The translations under genes and the position numbers were made by a program. Shown in pieces: positions 23,808-33,859 of a stretch of 64,000 nucleotides of DNA. Positions within the stretch are counted from its first letter, which is position 1. Every line of letters begins with the position of its first letter. The notes under the pieces are model-generated. The model saw only the letters and a list, made by a program, of their open reading frames with translations, did not search any database and had not been told where the DNA came from. The DNA is from Ziziphus jujuba (taxonomy: Eukaryota; Streptophyta; Magnoliopsida; Rosales; Rhamnaceae): the NCBI RefSeq assembly GCF_031755915.1, contig NC_083382.1:16398501-16462500 (forward strand). Direction: 5' to 3'.

Positions 23808-24246
23808 TTTGCTTTTGCAACAATGGTTGTGGCATCTAAAGACAAGAAATTGGTGAATGCAACTTAGCAACTACTTTCTTCTAGTCATTTAAGGATCAGC
23901 ACTTCAGCGTATTCTATCTACATTGTATTCACTAAATTGTGTAACTAATGCATATAATTTGCTTGTAAATGCCAAAGGTAGCCAGCATAATTATGTCACC
24001 AATTTCATTCAAACATGGCTCCTATATGATGCAATGCCTAAAATATTTTGTGTAAGATTAAGTGGACTGACCCAACTAGTAACTTATGATAACTCCAGTG
24101 ATGTCACAGGTGTGGAAATTGCAGGTGCATTGAAAAATGTGCTTGCAATCACTGCAGGAATTGTGGAAGGAATGAATCTTGGTAATAATTGTATGGCAAC
24201 TCTTGTTGCACAAGGCTGTTCTGAGATATGATGGTTGGCCACAAAG
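23808..24246 (+). pseudogene. Plastid-type glycerol-3-phosphate dehydrogenase, exons a and b
   Basis: Exon a (about 23808-23909) reads FAFATMVVASKDKKLVNAT, a TAG (23865-23867), then QLLSSSHLRISTS. Exon b (24099-24246) reads SDVTGVEIAGALKNVLAI, then TAGIVEGMNLGNN and ATLVAQGCSEI, a TGA (24229-24231), then WLATK before a GT donor. These match the chloroplast-type NAD-dependent GPDH of plants, which reduces dihydroxyacetone phosphate to glycerol-3-phosphate for glycerolipid synthesis. The conserved GALKNV block near the active site is present. The TAG replaces a Gln codon and the TGA replaces the Arg of 'SEIRWLATK'; both fit C-to-T change. The N-terminal transit peptide and nucleotide-binding part were not identified. 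The next exon is at 29032. Confidence 0.88.
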
Positions 24247-24679
24247 GTATCTTAGTTTCACTCTTACAATTTTTAGTCAAAACAAATGTAACATTGAACA
24301 GAAACATAGCAAAGAAAGAATAACATTATCTTCTCTAATGTGTCAAGTCATGTTCAAATGATATTAGCAATTTTTTTTATCTTAGAGAGGATTAAGATTT
24401 GTGCAAGCTTGTTTTTAGGTGTTCTTGCATTTAGCAGTTGAATTCATGTTTGCTTAATAGTAGCTGTGGAATTGCAACATCAAATGGTTATGCAATCTAT
24501 TTGATATGTTGTAGGCAATACTTATATTTGATACAATGCAATATCTACAATGTCCATTCTAATAATTGCAAGGGATATTTCATGCACAAAAGTTGTTTTA
24601 AGGTTATTTGTGGATTTAAATTGAGTCACTAGTTGTCTATTCCCTGGTCATTGGTCTTTATATGGCTTTTTGCAATGAT

Positions 24680-27600
24680 GGGAAAATTTCATTAACCCCC
24701 TCAAGGTTTAATAAAACATCATTCACCTCCCTAAAGTTATTTAATTCAACATTCACCTCCCTAGATATTAACATATGTTAACAAATTTTATATTTTATTT
24801 TATTTAAATTATAAAAGTCTATTTTACCCTTAAATAGATTAAAATTAATATTAATTTAATATTTTGTCATTTTACCATTGTGTTACAATCTTTTTACCAA
24901 TATGTGGCACAAATTATGATATATATATTGCCTTATATATGTACATACATATATTAAAAAAAATTTATTCTACCAATTTTGAAAATTTTAATATTTATAT
25001 TTATTTTATTAATTATGAACATGAAATGAAATATCACATATAAAATACTTACTAAAAAAAATTCAAAGCTTAAATCATTAATTAAATATTTCATTCATTG
25101 TTACATTCAAAATGTAAAATATATGCATTTAGACATAATCATCTCTTACAATCAAAGGTTCAAATCTTTCATTCGATAAAGACCATACAAGAAAGAGTCA
25201 TAATCCAAACATTTGCAGTGTAACAAAAAGAGATCCTTCCATGTATGCCAACACAACTATAGCCATCATAGTTGGATTAAAGAATAGTTTCCATACTTGT
25301 GATCAAAAATTACAAAAGGAATAGATCTTCATACAAAAGATTTCACTAATAGCCATAAATAAATTCAATAACAGCCATCAAAACATAAAAGCATAAGAAA
25401 TGAATTTCCTCCCATATCATTGACCTTGTTCTTGGTTAGTTTGACTTATTCCTGAACATGTTAGTTGCATATCATAAAAACAAGTTAATAATTCCAACCA
25501 AAAAAAAAAAAAGGTTAATAAGAAAATAAAGAAATTTTATACCTGGTTGAGAAATGGATGGTCCATATCGAATTGCTTCATGCAAAACCAACAATAAAAT
25601 TAATTTTACCTTCAATTGATTACCAGTCGCCTTACAAGATCTTTAATTGTGACCAAATCCATTGCAAAGTCCACATTTGAGAGTGAATGACCTTTTCTTT
25701 TTTTCCCCTTCATCTGCTGCTCTTTTCCTAGTAATTTTTTGTCTTCCTAGCATTCTTTTTCTATTGGAGGCAGTAACTCATCACACTCCACCTCTAGCCA
25801 CATTGATTCATCGGGGATTGGATGTATCATTGACTTGTATGTTTCAATATAAGCTTCTCTAGTTAACATGGGATCAATATATTGCTCAAAATCCAATCTT
25901 TTATAGGTAATGCATGCCACAACATGCTTGCATGGGACTCCATTAATTTGCCATTCCCTACATTGACATATTTTTTTGCTGCAAATGAACTACATAAACT
26001 CTAGTTTGAGTTGCTTCATCCATAACTTCATATTCATCACCCCCAGCCCATATGAGTCTAATATACCTCCCTTCCTTTTGAGTCTTCATAAGCCTTTTTC
26101 GAATATTTGGAGGAATAGTGGTTGGCCAACTCATTGCCTTGTCATGCCTTTTCTGCAACCTTTTCATAACTTTCCTCCTTATATCTTCAATAAGTGTAAC
26201 TATTGGCTTTTGTCTACTTTCACCAAGCCAACTATTGAAAACTTTCAGTCATATTATTTGTGATATGGTCATTTTTAACACTTTCATCAAAACCATGTCT
26301 AGACCAATGGCAAAAAGGGATTTCCATTAACCATTTATATGCATCCTCCTTAACAATATTAATCTCATCCATATTCCTTTTAAAATCTTGAACATTTGTT
26401 GCCCTTGCTGCTGCCAAAAAACAAACCCATAAGCTTCAAACCTGGAAATATTCCTCTAAAATTGGTATAAATTTGCCTTGCACAAAATCTAGTTTTATGT
26501 TCAGGGAAAATTTGCTGCAAACTTGCTAATAGTCCTTCTTGTCTATCAGACATAAATGAAATAATCCTAGTTTCAGCTTTCTCAATATATTCATTCAACA
26601 AATTTAAAAGCCAACCCTATGTCTCTGTGCTTTCCCCCTCACATACACATATTGCAATTCGAAATATCCCACTATTTGCATCTAATGCCATAGCAGATAA
26701 TAAAATTCCACCGAAAGGTCCTTTTAAATGGCATCCGTCAAGGCCAATAAAAGACCTACATTCAGTCAAAAATCCTTACTTTTGTGCAGGAAAACTAAGG
26801 AAAAACCTTTGAAATTATGGATTGTCAATGATGGTTGGTCTAGCAGCCTTTATCAATGTTTGCATATTTGTATAGTTTTTTGTAACTCCCAACATGGTCC
26901 CCTCCCATCCCATCAAGAGCCTTCTTCTTTGCCTTATATATTTTCTGCTTATCACATTTAACCCCATAGGTTGTTCTTAACTCATTCTCTAATACTCCTA
27001 TCTTAACATCAGGATTTGATTGAATCAATGATTCAAGTTTACTTGCAATCCAATTGGAAGTTACCTCAGCATTTTTTGTTTTCCTTATGCAAGTATGTTG
27101 TTCTTTACATATCTTGACTTTAAATGTCACACTATCTGGCAATTGACAGGCATAAATTCTCCAAGGACAATTATAGGTACCACATTTAGCACTAACTCTT
27201 GTCTTTTCATTTTTCTCTCTAACTAATGTAAATCCTTCTTGGATCAAATAATCTTTCAATACTTTCCTAAAATGATAAACATCTTCAAAAATTTTGACAT
27301 TCTTGAAACTCTATCTTCGTTGTAGATTCTGTAACCTTTCTCCCTATCATATATCTAGCCATCCTAGAAATGGGTGTCTCTTCATCTGCATCACTGCCTA
27401 GGCTACCATTATCAACAAATTCATAACTAGATAAGGTGTCATCACTTTCTTGACCACTTGCTTTTAAGTCAATATTACCATTCTCAAGTACATGCACCTC
27501 ATCTTCAGATTCTTGTTCCCGCTCAACTTCCTCATCAAAGTCTACACTACTCTTCAATTGTTCTTGATTTGAATAATTTAGACTAGTATAGGGAAGGGTT

Positions 27601-28821
27601 GAATTCGGTTGGGTTGGACTACTAGAGGTAGTTGATTGTGTTTGAGAGGAGATTTGGTTATTAGATATATTTAATTCAATGTGTATATGGATCTCCCTCT
27701 GTCTTTTCTCTCTAAATAATTCAAATAAATCCATTAAATCTTTATTTGAACTTAAAAACTTCCCACCTTTAGCTCCTGAAATGTCAACCCCTAACTTGAA
27801 ATAATCCTCAATTATAATCCTCTCTCCAATAGATATTAAATTAGAATCAGATAATAGACGAACCAAGCTAAAATCATCAGGGTCTACATCTTCTATTTTG
27901 TATATCTCACCACAAACATGAACAATTACACCATACTTCATTTTACCTTAAAAGAAAAATAAGTCAATTAAGAAGGAAAAATATAAAGCTCAAATATGAA
28001 AATTCAAGGTACCATTTCCTAAAATAAAATTTTACATTATGGATATTACAGTACTTCATTATGTCTACAAAATTTTATCACATTTCTTTCATAGCAATAT
28101 TTATATATATATATATCATTTTTTTTAAATGTCTACAATCCTAAAGCAAAACAAAGCGCATTTAGCATGTAGAAAGAAAGAAGAGAAGAAATAAAAAATA
28201 CAAGACCTAAAAAATTTCGAGCAATGACAGTACAATCAAATGGAAGAAATTATAAACCAAGAAAGAAAAAAAAACCTCAAAAATTTCTCCTTCAACAATA
28301 TGTTCCGAATAGTCCATCTTTGAAAGAATTTGAAAAACTCAAATTTTTTCAATAAAGGATTTTTATTAAGTACTAATTTAAGAGCCCTAAAATAAATCCT
28401 TTAGAATCCCCATATATATTCAAAATAAAAAAACCATAAAAAAGGAAGCAAAAAATGTAGACAAACTTGAAATCTGTATGGATTTTTGAAGGTTTCTACT
28501 CAAGGTTTTAAGCCCCCTCATCAACTGTTTCTCTTCTTCATCGTGGAAGCCACAAAAATGGATTTATTTGGGTTGATAAAATTTTATTTTTATTTTTCTT
28601 TTTGCTATCTAGAAAGTTGTCATACATTGAGAAGGGTGCAAACGTGCAAATCAAGGTAACTCACGTCACTCTTTTTCAAAATCACCTTTTACTTTTTTTA
28701 TATAAAATATAAATGAATTGACCAAATTAACTCTTTGCCCTTTATATTGAACAGAAATAAGTAACGGTTGAGGTGTTTAATGATAAATATAAAACCTGAG
28801 GTGGTTTAATGATTTTTTCCC
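24680..28821 (-). mobile_element. MULE (Mutator-like) DNA transposon, nested in a GPDH intron
   Basis: Perfect 9-bp target duplications TGCAATGAT flank the element (24671-24679 and 28822-28830). Its ends are inverted repeats: GGGAAAATTTCATTAACCCC on the left, and GGGAAAAAATCATTAAACCA when the right end is read inversely. A MULE transposase remnant fills the middle on the minus strand. The element splits the intron between GPDH exons b and c; without it that intron would be about 634 bases. The perfect duplication suggests it is younger than the surrounding Pack-MULE-like element. Confidence 0.93.
25640..27941 (-). pseudogene. MULE transposase (MuDR type), broken
   Basis: In minus-strand order: a 218-codon open frame (27285-27941) starting MKYGVIVHVCGEIYKIED, with an acidic Ser-rich second half, of the kind placed before the transposase in many plant MULEs; a Mutator DNA-binding type domain (26840-27259) with KDYLIQEGFTLVREKNEKTR and CPWRIYACQLP; a catalytic region (about 26380-26760) with CRSFIGLDGCHLKGPFGG, where D of DGCHLKG is the usual first catalytic Asp, then SAMALDANSGIFRIA and FMSDRQEGLLASLQQIFPEH; further transposase text at 26232-26417; and a SWIM zinc finger (about 25910-25968), CQCREWQINGVPCKHVVAC. 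Frames change between segments, a stop interrupts 'STET.GWLLN', and another follows the SWIM region. The protein would cut and move the element; this copy cannot encode it whole. Confidence 0.9.
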
Positions 28822-29031
28822 TGCAATGATTTACAATACTTCTTTCTTTGGTGTCATATTGTTTATGTATGAGATGCTTTACAATCGATGTTTTCCTAAC
28901 GTAATGTCTATGTCTTGTGCACCTCCTACAGTGCTCTTGGTATGATTCAGGTTGCTTGTTGCAAATAAATCATCTATTTTCATCAATTGCTCTCTACTCA
29001 CAACTTTTCTCTGCAACTTTATCTGCTGAAG

Positions 29032-29102
29032 ATGGGTGCAAAGGCGACAATGATAACTGGTCTTTCAGGAACTGGAGACATTATGTTTACATGTTTTGTG
29101 AG
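29032..29102 (+). pseudogene. Glycerol-3-phosphate dehydrogenase, exon c
   Basis: After the acceptor-like GCTGAAG this 71-base exon reads MGAKATMITGLSGTGDIMFT then CFVS. It directly continues exon b (WLATK + MGAK) as in the plant chloroplast GPDH sequence 'TGLSGTGDIMLTCF'. The expected GT donor after it is missing (AG followed by CTATC), so the next exon could not be joined. No later exons were found before the right end of the Pack-MULE-like element. Confidence 0.85.
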
Positions 29103-29709
29103 CTATCAATGCAGTAAAGCAAAAGGAGATAATTCTGAATGTTAGGGGGAGCTACTAAGGTTATATTCTTTTGGCAATTTCAAGCCATGAATACAGGCCA
29201 TAAATATAATTGAACAACTCTTTATATTATATTTACTGAATGATTCAATATGAAAATGTCAAATTTCTAATTCTTTCTAAATCTTTGACTTCTAACTTCT
29301 CGATATACCATGTCTCAAAAATAATATTTGGTAAAAGAAATCTGTATATATGGTTGATAGAAACTCTTAACTCATCCCAACAATTGCACATGGAAAATAA
29401 AAATGAAAAGCATTATTTGTAACAGTTTCTTTGCCGTGTTAAGCAGGAAAAGGGAATGATTTGATTTGGCTATTGCCACCATTGTCCATTGTACTACACA
29501 TTTTTTTAAGCATGCAATAAAATCACAACTTAGTGTATGTAATTTTTGTTGAGCATATTAATTGGTTAAGCTTATAAATTATCACCTTTTTATAATAATG
29601 GATTTTGATGTGAAGATAACTAATTTACTTTCTTGAAAATGTGACATTTTTATTAGGATTTATTTTTGCACAATCCCTAAGGTGCAAATCGGTACCATTG
29701 TCTGGAAAA

Positions 29710-29793
29710 TTTTCCACTCAGATGAAAAAATTTCCTCCTGTTGGAAATCAATTTTCGCCTGTCAGAATTCAATTTTCTCCAGTTGGAAAATCA
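29710..29793 (+). repeat. 21-bp minisatellite, about four units
   Basis: Four consecutive 21-base units start at 29710, 29731, 29752 and 29773. The last three begin TTTCCTCCTG, TTTTCGCCTG and TTTTCTCCAG. In the open frame 29641-29868 they encode a heptapeptide repeat like FPPVGNQ, FSPVRIQ, FSPVGKS. The array lies inside the Pack-MULE-like element. Whether the 75-codon frame is used is unknown. Confidence 0.7.
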
Positions 29794-30929
29794 TCTCCAA
29801 TAGAAGAAATTAAAGGTAAAAAAATAAAAATAACAGTGGAGACAAAGTATGTCAAGGAAAATTATTAAACTAAAATTTCTAAAGACATACTATACCATTA
29901 TCACGACATAAAAAAACATTACCATCGAATAGAATATTTATCCATGATATAAAATAATTGTCAAAAAACATAAATTTAAAATGCATAACATACTAAATTA
30001 AAAATCTCTAATTCAAAGCATAAGAAAATGGATTTGTACATCTCTGCCTATACTGTACGTCTCTATTTATAAGACAACGGATTTTGTGCATTTTTTGCTG
30101 ACAGAAACCATTGTACTTTTATTATTTTGATGCTTCCAATGACTACCATCATATAAAACCGTAATTACAATATCATCATCTTTCATTTCACTACAAATTA
30201 AATGAATAACGTCAAACTAAATTAATAAATATATAAAAATATGAATAAGACTGAATAAACATATTAATTGTCCCCAAAAAAACCGCTTCTGTTTTTTTTT
30301 TTTTTTTTGGGCCAAATATTACGTTTTTCTATTGGCGAAAAATTAGCGAAAAACTAGCAAAAACTGACAAACTGGAGGAAAATGGCGGAAGATTATCTTT
30401 TTCGCCAATTTTCCTATGCTTTTGCAAGATTTCGCGATTTTTCAATTTTATACAATTGTTCCACTATTTTCATACCATATATCATCTAAATATCTTTAAA
30501 CTCAAATATAACAGCTTATAAACAAATTTATTACATACCCATATCAAAAAAATCTTAAAGAAATTGAGCAAATATAAGAGATGCCAAGGAGAACAAATGA
30601 GAATACATACCCATATCTAAATTTTTACCTATTTTAGTTTCGAATGTGAGACAATACAAGAAAAAAAGAGTGAAAGCAGATGAAATGCTAAGGGGATTGG
30701 TGTCACAAGTGAAAATGTTTTTTTCAAAAGAAAACCGGTGCTTATTTAAGAAGGGAGAAAAAAGGGAAAAAAAAAGAAAGGGTAAGAGAAACAACATTTT
30801 ATAATTTTTAATTTAATCAAGAGCATTTTTATCCATAGTCGGTTATTTTTTTTTTAAAAAAAAAAAATTTGCTATTTTTCAAATTTCCATTTGTGAGGTG
30901 GTTATTTTTCAAAAAAACCCCGGCTCCTT

Positions 30930-32033
30930 CCCATTGAATATATACAGGCCCAATGGACTAAATGAAGAGATTGCAAAGGCCCAATCTTAGTTAGAGATCC
31001 CATGGTCCATAATCAAATAAATTTATTTAGCCAGAAAACCTTTAAGGCATAATCCATTAGAACCAGCAGCGCTTGGATTAACAAACATCAAATGAAGCCA
31101 TATAGCCAGTGGCCAGGATAACACGATCATCCTTGAAAGTAATAGGATATAAGCGGCTAGGACAAAGAGAAAGGGATGTTGTCTGAATTCCAACCAAAAT
31201 TCTCTACGATGAATTTTAGTTGGGCATTGGAAGGACCTTATTTGGCACACCCTCGGTTTGGCATTGACGCCTTATTGCAGGTATTCAATATGGAGCACCA
31301 AAAAAACGACGATGAAAAGTTTACGTGGTTTGGCAGGGTAAGAGACCGACTGTAAAGAGTACCAACTAGATTAACATCTGGATTTTAACCTTATAATTCA
31401 CATATATACAATAGTAGTATGTAGTTTGTAATGAATGTATCACTATGATTTTTTATACTATTTTTTTGATTTACATCGATCTACACCCATTGATAGAAAC
31501 ATGTGAACAATTCAAACTTTTCAACCAGTAAAATCATATCACATCAGTACTATCTAAAAATTTAATAATGAAGTAATTCTGTTATATAACCTCTCTCCTC
31601 ATTTACCATCCTTTAACACCAAGGGTACCCAAAATTTATCCATTATTTTGCCAAATTTTCTGTCGACATCACTCCAGAATGATTTCTTAGATTTCAAGTT
31701 TATATACCTTTTTAAAGACCTCATTTTCTTGTAGCAGATTGTAGATTGGAATATTATTGGATTTGATTCTAATTTAATGGTTTATAGAGTTTTTCTTCTC
31801 TCCTAGTAGTTTCCTTATTTATCCATCAGTCCCCAACCAACCGTCAAAATCTAAATGATTTTTGAGTCATGTAAGAATAACATTGTTATAGCCTGTACCT
31901 CATAGGCACTAAACTAGAGTCTAGACCATGCCTTAAAAGTCTCTACAATTTGAAATGAGGATCAGATAACATAGTGGATAAAATATTCCCACCATAGTTT
32001 CATCTTACAATCCAAAGGACATCAATCCCATTT
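30930..32033. other. No gene firmly recognised
   Basis: Between the Pack-MULE-like element and the possible exon at 32034. A minus-strand stretch at about 31060-31165 reads SRLYPITFKDDRVILATGYM, protein-like but without clean splice borders or a known match; it could be a fragment. The rest shows nothing. Confidence 0.3.
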
Positions 32034-32107
32034 TCATTTTGCCCAAACAATGACCACTAATAATGCAGCAAGTGGCATAAATCCCAAAGATGCCAATTTT
32101 GCAGTGC
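32034..32107 (-). other. Possible 3'-terminal exon of an unknown gene
   Basis: After an acceptor-like TAACACAG on the minus strand the sequence reads TAKLASLGFMPLAALLVVIVWAK and a TGA. This would be a hydrophobic, membrane-type C-terminus followed by a 3'-UTR-like region. The plus strand is also open across here (32050-32523, 157 codons), which weakens either reading. No upstream exon could be identified between here and the glutamine synthetase gene. Product unknown. Confidence 0.25.
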
Positions 32108-32950
32108 CTGTGTTAGCGCAAAAACCAAAATCACATATTACAATCAGGCAGGCACTAAATTGGAAGCAATGGCAGATTCTGATACCAGAAACACAATGCA
32201 ACTTCAATCTTTTCAGCTTGGTTGATTGTGTATTTATACCCCTCTTTGCTGGGTGGAAAACCTTTGCATCATCAATATATTTTTTATCCAATAATCTAAA
32301 AGATATTTTGCTGAAAAATAATAAAAGTTATGAACATCATCAACCAACCAACCGGATATTGGAAGTAGGAGATGCAAATTCAGAATCACTGCTTGCGAAA
32401 CTTCTGGTCAGGAAAATAAAAATTGCCTCCATATCGATTGAATTTGAACCCTCTATCACTAATTTTGGAGCAGGGGCTTTAAAAGACCAAAATTTTGCAA
32501 AAACAAACAGTTTTTGGTATTAAAAACTTCACCATTTTAATCTATTTGTAATCTATTTGAAACCTAGTCTAAATGTTTTTGTCCAAAAAGTAAAGATCGA
32601 GGGATACAACGATTGGGAATCATAACATGAAACTCGATGAATTCCAACAAATAACACAGCAAAAATGCAAAATATATTTCATTTCATTTTCCTAGAAAAT
32701 GAACCCTTTTCCAATTGTTATTTGAATTATAAAGACGACCATTATTTAACACTCATGAGCGAAGGAAGCAACAAACTTACCTTGATGTTGCTTGTAATAA
32801 TGCGACACAATGAAGAAGAAAACAAAAACAAGCTAACCTAAGGTGGATAACACATGGATACATCCTATTACAAGGTTCTCCTAAAACAAGGTCTTCAATA
32901 AACCATCGAAAAACAGAGTCGACGCTATAAAGAAGAGTGCAGATGGCTTT

Positions 32951-33818
32951 CTATGGCTTCCACAGGATGGTGGTTTCCGCAATCATGGAAGTAACAACGT
33001 ATGGATCCATGTTCGAAGCAGGCCTCCTGTCCTCGAAATAGCCTTTGCCTGCTTTCTCCGTGTCTCGACCAACACGAATAGATGCACCGCGGTTAGCAAC
33101 ACCCTGTCCAAGAGAAGAGCGAGGAAATTCAAACTTAAAAAGATATGCCGTCTAAATTCCAAATCCATAGGATTACATCTGAAGGTTTTATAAAATGTTG
33201 TCACCAAGCAGCCTAAATTCCAATCCATAGGTTAAACTTAAATGACAATCATATATATTTTTAACTCTTTAGTAGATCTAAACAAGACCAAGTATGGCAA
33301 AAAATACAGGTCAATATTTATGCGAAGAAAGAAAAATTGTATTGTCATTTTTACCCATAAGAAAGTGTTGATATCAGCAGTTTCATGGCGACCAGTGAGA
33401 CGGCGCTCGTTGCCTTCTCCATATGCAGAAATATGTTCTTTGTGCCTCAATTCCAGCTTTCCAATTGCTTTCTTGATGACTTCATAACCTCCATCATTTC
33501 TCATGGACTTGGTGCTGAAACAAAATTGTAGATATTATCATTATACGAGGGGCCATACCACCATAATAAATATATATATATATATATGTGTGTGTCAAAT
33601 AAATATATGCAATCCTCCTACTACTGTTGTTAACAAAAACAAAATAAAAAGCCAAAGCAAATTGTACCTGTAATTTGTGTGAGCACCAGCTCCATTCCAA
33701 TCACCCTGGAAGTAAAAGAATCATGGGAATAAAAATGTCAGATAACCAAACCAAGTTCAATAACATTATTCAAATATTTCATTGGAGCTATAACAAATCT
33801 AGCAATGAAACAGGGGGA

Positions 33819-33859
<41 letters not shown>

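Larger units (their letters stand above)
22951..30920 (+). mobile_element. Pack-MULE-like element carrying GPDH exons
   Basis: The left end starts GGGTTTTTTTGAAAAATAAC and the right end is its exact inverse. Similarity continues inwards for roughly 100 bases (CACAAAT, then AAAATTAGCAAA or AAAATAGCAAA, then a T/A-run, then AATAGCC or AATAACC). The flanking 9-mers TTGCTTCTT (22942-22950) and CGGCTCCTT (30921-30929) agree at 6 of 9 positions, consistent with an old Mutator-type duplication. Inside are three exons of a host GPDH gene with intron sequence. A separate MULE (24680-28821) lies within one of its introns. Capture of gene pieces with introns between MULE ends is the definition of a Pack-MULE. 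The ends are seen; the class is inferred. Confidence 0.68.
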
